Positions 12,701-24,700 of a stretch of DNA of 64,000 bases are shown here, piece by piece (the first letter of the stretch is position 1; every line of letters starts with the position of its first letter). The stretch covers positions 17,427,001 through 17,491,000 of the forward strand of contig NC_092673.1 of NCBI RefSeq assembly GCF_964355755.1. The letters run 5' to 3'. The notes under the pieces are model-generated. The model worked only from the letters and a program-made list of their open reading frames with translations, was not told the DNA's origin and ran no database searches. Made by a program: the position numbers and the translations under genes. The stretch comes from Antedon mediterranea (lineage: Eukaryota > Echinodermata > Crinoidea > Comatulida > Antedonidae).

Positions 12701-15700
12701 ACATACCTTAGCAATAGTGACTTGTCTCATTCAGCATGGGGCACCAGCAACATTGCAAAATAAGGTAATGTACAGGGATTTGCTAGTGTAATAGGCTAAC
12801 ATTCTATAGATATGATGTGGTAAACCATTCTATTTTGTTCTACTCATTTATTAATAATGATAATTATGATTATTTACCACAATATTTAGTAGCAATTGTT
12901 GTTGTTTGTATTGACAAAAAACAAACAATTTCACATAATGTCTGTTGTCAGTATTTATAAACTTCATTATGATTCCTTTCCAGTATGGTGAAACTCTATT
13001 ACATATATATCTGTGGGCTGGATATACTGCACCTACCTTAGAAATAGTGACGTGTCTCATTCAGCATGGGACACCATTAGCATTGCAAAATGAGGTAATG
13101 TACAGGGATTTGCTAGTGTAATAGGCAACATTCTATAGATATGCTGTGGTAAACCATTCTATTTTGTTCTACTCATTTATTAATAATGATAATTATGATT
13201 ATTTACCACAATATTTAGTAGCAATTGTTGTTGTTTGTATTGTAAAAAAACAAACAATTTCACATAATGTCTGTTGTCAGTATTTATAAACTTCATTATG
13301 ATTCCTTTCCAGTCTGGTGACACTCTATTACATTTATATCTGGGGAGTGGATATAGACCTACCTTAGAAATAGTGACTTGTCTCATTCAGCATGGGACAC
13401 CATTAGCATTGCAAAATAAGGTATTGTACAGGGATTTGCTAGTGTAATAGGCTAACATTGTATAGATATGCCGTGGTAAACCATTCTATTTTGTTCTACT
13501 CATTTATTAATAATGATAATTATGATTATTTACCACAATATTTAGCAGCAATTGTTGTTGTTTGTATTGACAAAAAAACAAACAATTTCACATAATGTCT
13601 GTTGTCAGTATTTATAAACTTCATTATGATTCCTTTCCAGGATGGTGACACTCCATTACATTCATATCTGAGTAGTGTATATGCACCTACCTTAGAAATA
13701 GTGACGTGTCTCATTCAGCATGAGGCACCATTAGCATTGCAAAATAAGGTAATGTACAGGGATTTGCTAGTGTAATAGGCTAACATTGTATAGATATGAT
13801 GTGGTAAACCATTCTATTTTGTTCTACTCATTTATTAATAATGATAATTATGATTATTTACCACAATATTTAGCAGCAATTGTTGTTGTTTGTATTGACA
13901 AAAAACAAACAATTTTACATAATGTCTGTTGTCAGTATTTATAAACTCCATTTTGATTCCTTTCCAGAATGGTGACACTCTATTACATTCATATCTGAGG
14001 AGTGGATACCCTACCTTAGAAATAGTGACGTGTCTCATTCAGCATGGGACACCAGTAGCATTGCAAAGTAAGGTAATGTACAGGGATTTGCTAGTGTAAT
14101 AGGCTAACATTCTATTCTATTTTGTTCTGGTTTACCACATTATTTAGCAGTAATTTTTACTGTATTGTCTCATATTATGGCATATCTGCAGCATTGCAAA
14201 ATAGGGTAATGTAGGCTTACAAAGAATTGTCAGGACAATTTCACATTTTATTGTTATCAGTATTTATAAACTTCAACTTCAGTATCAATTAGCCTCCATA
14301 TTAATCAATAGTATTACTACCTCAAAGAGTAGTATTATTTAATCAGACTTACAGATATAGAATTCTCAAGTGTTTGATTTTTTTCACATTTTTCTCTTTT
14401 TACACATAGCACATTCTAACAAGTTTGTTTTGATTTAGATATTCATTTATAAGTCAACTATAATTGTAATGTGTTGTTGTTGTTTTAATATTTCATTTGT
14501 ATCTGGATAGTATCCAAATATTATTTTCTTTGAAAGTTTATAGTAAAACTATTTGTTGTTTTATATTATGGCTCAAACATTTTAACACATCTACCTACTG
14601 TTCCAAAGTAAACTTTTATTCAATTTATCTCTCTCTCTCTCTCTCTCCTCCATCTTTCAATGTTGAAGGCGGTAGACTATAAACAGCAGCACTCAAGTTT
14701 TGGTTTGGATACAGGAGTTATAGGTGGCGCACTGTACAAGTTGATGTCATTTATTAGCAAATAGTAATTTCTATTCACGTCCTAATTTACAACCAATGTT
14801 AAAAAATAGTAAATCTATGTGTTATCACATGATGCTCTTTCATCCAATCTCTAGATGGTAAATGTTTGAGCCATGACATAATACTGTATGTATGTGATGC
14901 ATAATTAAAGTGTGTTATATTGTATATCAATAATTTCTCAAAACTACTAATAACTAAACCCATTTTTTTAATAGGATGGAAATACACCTGTCTCTCTTTT
15001 AGAAAGTAACAGGTGGATAAAGGAGCATAGTAAAACTGAAATTTTAAACTTCTTAGAAGGTAAGTGAAGTTTTAATTATTGAAATTTTAGGATCAACTAG
15101 TTTCATTGCAAACGATAACAATTTGACTTCTTGTTCCAAGTGAAGAAGAATGTCCAGATAAAGAAAATTAACATTTATGATATATCATTCACAGGTTTAT
15201 TATAGATTAAATAATTCAGTGGGATAGTAGTATACATGGAAGTTGTGATATGTTGCAAGATGTAAATTATTTTGCTATTAATACGATAAAAATAACACAA
15301 AAACGCAAACTTTAAAATTCCTTTGAAATAAAAATATTAAATAAATCATTTTTCAAATCAAATCAATCTCTTTATTCAATACATCAAAACAGTACACATA
15401 ACAAAAATAAAGAGATTTTAATGATGATGATGATGATTTTAAGATGAAAGGGACCTTCAATAAACCTCAAGGGGCTTTTGATAGGAGGCTTTACTTTAAA
15501 CTAGTTACAATAATCGGATGGGGGATATGCATTGTTAAGGAATATTTGAACTTTATTAATTGCACATAAATGTAAAATGTAGATTTTTTTTTTTTAATGT
15601 AATCTATTTTATATATAATGTACAATTGGTATTCGCATTCAAGGCAAACAATTTACGATAGGAGAAGATAAATATTGAATATAAAATCTAATTTTCTTGT

Positions 15701-18700
15701 TAAATCCCAGTTTTTGTTTCCACAATGGATGAATTTCCTTCACACATTTTAAATAATAATTCGTCTTCTTCGAGGAGCTGAATCACCGGATTTTCAGCGT
15801 ACCAGGTTACTACCGTAAATGATGGCGCTTAATTAAAAGTTCTTAGTAGATATAGCTCTATAAATATTAGCCTTAAAAGTTATCCCCTTAATAGATATAG
15901 CTCTATTACCTATTAAGCACCTACTAATAAGTAGATTTTAGGTAGAATTTAGATAGTTCCTAATAGGTTTTACCTCATTAGCATAATTCAAAACCCCCAC
16001 TAATAGTGTTAGATAGTTTTTTCACTATTTTCAATCTGTGAGTAACACAGTTGTATGCATCTATCTATTGTCTACTATAATAGCAATACCAAGGGCTACC
16101 AGCAACCTATTAATAGACATAAACAAACTGATAATAGCCAGTAACTGTTAATAAACTATCTATTTTATACAATAGATAGATATGGACTACCAGATAGCTA
16201 TTAGAAATCTATGAGTATCATATCTATCTATCTACTGTCTACTTATTATAGCTATACAAGACTACCAATGACCTATCAATAGACTATAAAGAAACTGATA
16301 ATAGCCAGTTAGATATTAATCAACTATCTATTTTATAGCTGGGAAGTAGTCGTTCCATCGTTGACTCATTCAGTTAAAATCATTAGTAGTCGAGATAAAA
16401 AGGTCTACTAAAAAACTACTGAAAATAGAGCTATTTCTACTTAAGTCTACTTAAATTCTACTAATTTTTTTACTATGGGTAAAACCAATAGACAAATTCA
16501 AACTCCTCCTTCCCACATTCGCATTCGAGGAAAACAATTTACGATAGGAGGAGATAAATATTGAATATAAAAATAAAACATTTTCTTGTTAATTCCATTT
16601 TTTGTTTCCACAATGAATGAATTTTCTTCACACAATTTTAAGCCAGGTTAAGAATACTATTTTTCTGTATGTAAAATTAAGCATCATACATGTGTTATTC
16701 TAAACACCAAGTCCCACAAAGCATAACCAAGATCTACCAAGTGTATAAAGAACAGTGCCTTTATTGTAGGCCTTTAAAAATGCAATTCCAGGTCTATATT
16801 GGCAAAATTCAGCCCAAACCATGGTGGGCTCAAGTTCAAGTTATCTTTATTGTGTTTTCACACAGGAATAAAAACAAAATTGGTTACTGGTCATAAAACA
16901 GAATATAAATAAAAACATTTAAAAAGTTCAAGGCATATTAAAAACTTACGATAGGTGGTCAATAATTCCTACTGCCAAATTCTGAATCATACCAGTTATT
17001 CATTTCAGGATTACTTTATTTTCACTTTACACAGTGAAACCATCCTAATCAACCGTATGGTGCTAGAAATGATTTAGATTCAGGATCTCTGTCAAAAAAT
17101 GTTGCATAACGCCTCTATGTTTGGATGAGTTTGAGTTCACACAATTTTTAGGACATAATTAATAACTGTAGTTGTTAACTGTATACATTTTAGTTTAAAA
17201 AAATACATTATTATTATAGTATATCCAGAATGAATGAGGTTTACCATTTTCATGTATAGTCGATTGCTTGTACACAGTCACCCACAAGCTTTTATATAAC
17301 CTTATACCATTGAAAAATTTTAAAGATACCATATGACAATTCAAGAGTTTTGCCAAGCTGTGACTTTTAATATAGTGTTTTTTTATGAAAATATGTAATA
17401 TGTAATATTTTTGTTTGGGTATTTTTTTAGATTTACCAAGTACTGTTGATGAGCAATTTCAAACACAATTTCAGAAACCGACAAGTGACGAACAGAAAAC
17501 AAAACTTCTTAAGCCAGAGAGTGGTGAGTTTAAGAATCATAAGAGCTGCTGTATGTTGTATGATTGTATCTATATATAATTTAACACAATTGTGATTAAA
17601 ATGGGATTTCAGTAAGGAGAGAATTAGACGCTAATGTTATTTAAAAAAAGCATTATTTCTGAGCGGTACTGTAAAAAGGCGAAAAGTGTGCAACTAATAA
17701 CAAATGGAGAGATTTTATTTATCATAAATAAAACAAACAGTTGATTGTTTCCATCCAAAATACTGTAATAATGGAATGGAGCTAGTTTGCAGATTTATGT
17801 GGCATGCTTGATTGATGATTTTTTTTTTTTTTACTTTATTTACTCCAGATGTTTTAAAAATCTATTAAAATCTTGATTCAATTTTCAGATATTCCATGTG
17901 ATATTGCTGCTCGTGAATTAGAGTATCAGGAAGCGTACAAGGAAGCTTTGAAAGGAGGATCTGTCGCAGTCAATCTTGGAATGCTTAAGGTGATTGGACA
18001 GGGAGGAGTTGGTAAAACATGCCTCATAAATGCATGTCTTGGAAAGATGTAAGTAGTTGGACAGTAAAATTGACATTACAAAATACATGTAGGTACTGCC
18101 TAATTATAACAATAATAGATAATAGAATTAAATTTTAACATTGTTTTGTAATTTTAAATGAAAGATCATTTTAATTGTTGACTAAATAACTGATTTAAAA
18201 TGTGTATTTTATAAATAAAGACTATTGAAATAGTAACTACTGGTATCTATAATTAAAAAGAGAAAATTGAATTTTACGGCACTAAAAATGAATGACATTC
18301 ATTTTTGGTTTCAAATTATTATATTATTATTATTATATTTATCTCAGATTTGAGGAAGAACATAAAGTTACAGATGGAATAGCAGTGATAAGAACAGCAA
18401 GCAAAACATGGAAAGAGGCTGAAGCTGATAGTGGTAAATTTGAATACAAATTAGCATATTACTCTTCCCATCATCATAGTCAATGTAACAATATTTATCT
18501 TTGATCTCATTATCATAGACACAAACAGGCCCACAATGAAACTGAGATGTAGAATGGAATTCAATAAATGCATATAACTGTAGTATGATGTCAACAGTCA
18601 TATTTTCACATACATACAGCAATTACTCCATGATCCTTTAACACGCAACCTATTGTTTGTTGATGTACTGTAATTTTACATTAATTAATCCATCAGTTAA

Positions 18701-21700
18701 AGTATTGTCACCTATCAATGTATCTGCTGTAATAATATGTGCAAATGTCTTTTTTCTCTACAGGTAATCCTTTAAAACAGTATACAAAAATGGTCAATGA
18801 CAAATTGAGAGAAAAGAAAACTGTAAACGTTTGTCAATAATAGCGTAATAAAAACATAATATAAATAAAGTAGCACCTACAGGACTATTTCAAACCAGTC
18901 ACTTAGGCTTTCTTTCTAAATGAATCAATGAGGCATTATGAGCAGCTATTTCATTTTTTTTTCTTTCAAAATAATTTGGGTTTTTTTTTAGAGTAAATAA
19001 TATTAGTTTTCTCTTATATTAAATTGTAAACAATACTGTATTTAACTTGAATAAACATTTATTTCTTTTTATATCCATTGTTTTTACGTAATGTGTAGAT
19101 TGACATGAAACCACCTACAGATGATAATGATTACAAAAATTATGGTATGTAAATTTCCATTAAATTCTAATTATTTTTACATTTTTGTAGTAAAAGCACT
19201 AATAAATAAGTTGCAATTATCAGTTTGCAATTTCTGTCATATTAAAGATCTATTGTCCCCAAAAACATGAAAAATAAAGATTATTAAAATCAGACTTTGA
19301 ATAGATTATTTTGTAGTTAATCACTTCTGTAGAAAAAAAAGGAAACAATTAAGGTTTTCACTTATAAAATAACAAAATAAATGGTTAAATTCAACCAAAT
19401 ACCCATTGACTGGCAGTCAATTTGACTTTTTTTTTCAATCCAATTTTTTTTATAGTGGATAACTATTAGGTGACATTAAAATGGCATATTAAAAAAAAAA
19501 TTGTAACCATTATTTTTTCATGAGGACAATACATCTTTAAATTCATAGTTATATAAAGTTAGATTTTCCAATTTAATGTAACTAAAGAAGTATAAAATTA
19601 TGTTATCAGATTCATAACTTAGAGGCAACCTATCTGTGTAACAATTATGGTGACCGTAATTTGGAGAAAACAAAGCGTCCTACTCCTAGACATAGTCTAC
19701 AGACGCTGTACACGCAGGCTTGGTGGGCATGTTGTCTAGTTAGGAAAGTTAAAAAAACACCTAATTAAAAACTTAGAAGAGGCTTACAAAGATGCTTATT
19801 TTTTTTATGAATCTAGAAGAATCAAAGTGAATTCACAGTCCTGGTGACCGTCCCGGGGCGAAAGCTCATTATGATGATAATGAAGACAACTATACTCATA
19901 GCAACTTTTTAACTGACTGAATACTATGTTGACTTAAAATTTTAAAATAATGATGCTTGTTACGCCGTTTGTGGAATGACCAAAACACTTGTTTTCGCTA
20001 CAGGTACTGATACAGCTACTCAAGCTATTCCATTTGATACAGATCAACAATTAGATAAGGATGTAATCAAGGAAGTTAAGGAAAATAAGGAGGAGACTTT
20101 GGAAGAAACATTCAACATATGGGACCATGGGGGACAATTAATCTACCATGGTCTACATCGGGTAAGTAGGTTTCTGTATAGACTAACATAATTGTATGGC
20201 CAAGGTATAGTTTGATTTTTTCTTTTTTTTTTCGCAAACATCTTTCCATGGTACTGCATAGTAATATATATAACAATTTAATAGTAGATTCTTGTCACTT
20301 GATTGGAGGATTGTGGGTCACATGATATTCAATAGACATATACTATTAAACATTAAAGTCAGATTACATATTCTTATGTTACACAGTGAGCAACCGAAAC
20401 ATGGGATGCAAGAATAGACTGCGTGTTAAAAAATCAATCTGTATTGTCACGCCATCTATAATTGTTTGCCTTCTGCCTTCTTGAATAGTTTAGGCCTTGG
20501 CCTAGCCTCTTGTTGATGTTTATGTATAATACATCTACTTTTAACAAGAGGCTAGGCCATTGAAAAGGCAGAACTCTAATTTTAGAGAGGGAGTAAAACA
20601 ATTGGCAACATACAGCACACACTACTGGTTAATGAAACGTGATCAGTCAACAACAGCCTCTTGAAGAGTGTGTGGTTAAATGTTCACTGTGTAAAATATG
20701 CGGAAAACAAAATTGCAGTACTGGCACACATACCTGTATAATGACATTGCACTCTTGATGACATCATTAGGGGAGTAATATAACATTTATTTATATCATG
20801 TGACCCATAATCCTCCAATCAAATAAAAAGAATCTACTTTTGGGTGTTATAATATACAAATAATGAATGTTTATGAGTGCAATGTATTGGAAAATAATTT
20901 CATGTGATAACACTAGAACATTTCATCTTTCACTAATGATTTTTTTGTTTCATTGCATGAATATAAAATATTCATTATTCGTATATTATCCATGACTAAT
21001 GTTAATTTTAAACATTTTCAGTAACTTTTCGCCACATTAATTATCAAAGAATTTGTATATGAAAGTCTTTATTATATATCAAGGTCCACATACAATTTAA
21101 AATAATATTTGTTATGTTGTCAGAAGGCCTTAAAGAATATTAATCAGTCAATATCTGAATATTTTTGCAGATGTTCATGACACTACAAGCACTATACATT
21201 GTTGTATTTGATCTCAGTAAACCATTGGATGATCTTGCTACTTTCATTGATTCTACTGAAGTAAGTGTTTCTAGATGCAATAAGGCATTGAGATTGAACA
21301 AATCTTCTAATTTATAAGAACATGCATTTTATGCATTAAAAACAGTTCCAAATAAGATGTAGTAATGAATGCTTTCAAAAACTAACCATTTCAAGTTTCA
21401 CTGTGATTAAGTGTTTTCATAATTTTTTTTATACAGGAAACATCTAGACATCATTGGACCAATCTCCAGTTCATATTATCTTACATCCTGTCAGTTTATT
21501 CTCATAGTCGTATTGTGGAAGAAGATGAGGAGAATGAAGTTGACAAACCAACTATCTTTATTGTGGGTACACACAAGGGTAAGCTTGGTAAGACTGAAAA
21601 ACAGCAAAATGATGAGGTTAATACTTCTTTTGTTTCTATATTTTATAAATAGCCACAACCAAAGATACATTGCAGTTGTAAATATTTTTAAATATGTATT

Positions 21701-24700
21701 ACTTAAAATAAATTACAAAATTGACACATTCTTATTATGATATAGGTGTAAACTGTTATTAAAATTATTTACAAACAGGCAGAAAAGGCGTTTAAAATTA
21801 TTCAAGATGTGCTTAAAACAAAACCATATGGAAATCATGTCTACCACAAATATTTTGCCATTGAAAACAGCCAACCAACAACAGATAAGAGCTTTAGTGA
21901 TCTCAAACAAGTTATTGATGAACTTATGAAAGCTTTAGAAAAGCCTTTTCCTTTAAAGTGGATGCGTTTTCGATGTGATCTACATGATCTAAGAGGAAAA
22001 AAACAGCCCTCTTTTTCTTTGTGTCCTTTAGAAGAGGTAAATGTTATTTGTTTTGTTTTTGTTCTTTTTTTCAGAAAAGAACATTTTGGGAAATATTAAG
22101 TCGCAATATATCTATCAAGTATCTAAAAAAAAAAAATTAATGTTTCCAAATATAAGTACCCTTTAATTAAAAAATGTCTATAGATAATTAGATTACTATA
22201 TCCAAAACCATATTTTCATCTCAGATATTTGCTGCCATTGTTTTATTTATAAATTGTGTGTTTGAAAATAATAAGGTAATTAGCCATTGAAATTCAATAT
22301 TTAAAACTATTTTTTCATGTATTACCCACATGTTACAAAAACTGAATATGATTTCATATTTTTTTTTTTATTCTGAATAATACTAATTTAATATTATTTC
22401 TTTTAGATCAAAATTCTGAAAAGTAAGAATGGTATTGTTGAAAAAGAAAAATACAAATCAGTCCTGCTTAACTTCTTGTACGATCTTGGTGAAATTGTTT
22501 ACATGCCTGACAACAAATTACTAAGGGATAAAGTCGTGCTAGATCCGTTGAGGCTGGTTGAAATTGTCACCAAATTTGTAACTGTGGTTCCCCCAAAATA
22601 TCCCGTAAGTAGACTCATGTAATGTCTTGCATTGTAAAAACGTGTTGCCGTAGTATAATTACTCCTGTTCTGTGTAATTTATTATTCCTTAGCAAAGAGT
22701 TTGCCTTTAGTAATATTTGATAGAGATGCTTAACATTTTCTATAGATAAAAAAAAGTCATTTGTAATTAATTATTTCACTTTTAATATTCTGCTTTCAAT
22801 CTATTACAATTGAAGCACTATAAAAGTGAATAGCAAACTAACTTGGAGTAATTTCACAGTTTAACCCTTTCACTGCGTGTATTATCGGGTATAAACATGT
22901 CGTTGAACTCCATATAACCATCATTACCGAGTACACTATATTTTTGATAAACTTAAATATATTTGCAATGTTTTAAAACTATTTTCCTGCACTACATGCA
23001 ACCTCTATATTTTTTAATATCGTCGTATCGTACCATTTTCTTACTCCAAACGGTAGACCAACCTTTTACCCACCTCAAAAATATTTACAAAATTATCTCA
23101 TTTAGTAGGTTTTTGCAATTTATTAAAAATCACCTGTCTCTCAATGTTATGCACAGTGAAAGGGTTAAACCACAATACTGTATTATACCAACACATGGTT
23201 CATCTATATTCTAAATGCTTACTGTATCTATTGCCGTCATCCTCACAACTGTTATAAACACAAAATACGATGCATGGTTGATAGTTGGTGTTTTTTAGTC
23301 CGCTAAATTTAGAAGATCTTTTGATAAGCTTGACAAAGGCATACTGGAAGAAGACTTGTTGCGAAAATTATGGAAAGATAGTAAAGTTGATGACGGAAAG
23401 AATTTTGAGTTCCTTGTAGCACTTATGATTCAATTAGGTTTCATTTGTGAGAGAAAGACAACAAACAGCCAGGATGTCGCAAGTACATCTACAGTAGGTT
23501 TTGTTTCTTTAATCTTTCATTTTATACATGTAAGATGTGGGATAAAAAGTATTATTTTAATAGTTTGGATTTTTAATGTTCAAAGTTTGAATAAACTTTC
23601 TAATGAAAATGTCTACATGACAGAGTATCTTTAGTTTGCTTAAAATAATTTAAATGGCATTGTTACAAATTAACAATTTCAGAAATCAGTTGGAAAACGA
23701 TCCTTTTTTGTGCCACTGCGACTTGCTATCAAGACAAGTCAAGTAAGACAAGTACCTGATGGTTCACGATCTATCAGCAGGCCAATCTATTACGACTTTG
23801 AGGGATATCTGCCAGACGTGTTGTTTCCGTATTTAATTATTGAATTCCTTAACAAATTTCAAAAGGAAGGAGTTGACCCAATACTTGCATGTAGTTATGC
23901 AGAACTTTACCTCAACGAATATCATCATGTGATTTTGTCTCTTGACAAATTTATTACTAAGAATGATGAGCGAAAGTTCTTGTTAAAGGTAATATATAAT
24001 CTCAAATGTTCAATAAATATCACTAAATTATGAAAGTTAAATATTGTTGCTTAGTCTTTCCCTGATCTGTCATGTCAGAATCCACTTTAAATGCATATAA
24101 AACTAAAACTAAATTCTGATAACAAAACATTACATCTATTTTTACTTTCTAGATGGCTATTAAAAGAACAGATTCTTTTGATGAAACGAGTAAAGAGGAA
24201 CCTTCAGCTGAAGCATGTAAATTGGTATGTTATGTTACCAGTTATGTTATCTATCTATTTGGTAGTTTATGAAAATACACGTAGAAAGTTTTCTCCTCAA
24301 TTTTTTGTCAGGTTTGCTTGATGTCTGAAAATGTCTGCATATTTACAATGTATACTGATTTTACAAATCAATTACAAATTATTTTCCAACATTGCAATGT
24401 ATAGTTTTATAATGAATGTTTATGAGATGAATGGTAAGAATATTTCATGAGTTGAAAAATTGTCTGCACTATTTTTAACGAAGCAGAGAGCCGAGTTGAA
24501 AATAGAGCAGTCAATGAACAACATATTCTCTCCATTCAACGAAAACAAAACATTCATTATTTATTTTATAACACACCTATTTTTTATTATATTTATTTAT
24601 ATTTGTTGATATGATATGTCTTAAATTCAATTAATTATGTTACCAGTTATATTATATATCTGTTTGGACCTAGTTTATGAAAATACACATAGAACACTTG

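Larger units (their letters stand above)
9770..14230 (+). repeat. 324-332 bp exon+intron tandem array
   Basis: Distances between successive exon ends are 330, 332, 327 (after removing the hAT-like insert), 330, 326, 328 and 324 bp. Every intron carries the same blocks: GTAATGTACAGGGATTTGCT, TGCTGTGGTAAACCATTCTA, and CACATAATGTCTGTTGTCAG before TTCCTTTCCAG. Repeated minus-strand frames across the introns are artefacts of this array. Confidence 0.95.

Noticed and set aside
10189-14038. Repeated minus-strand open frames of 62-69 aa across the ankyrin array
   Set aside because: They are reverse readings of the tandemly repeated exon and intron; periodicity follows the 324-332 bp unit, not coding conservation.
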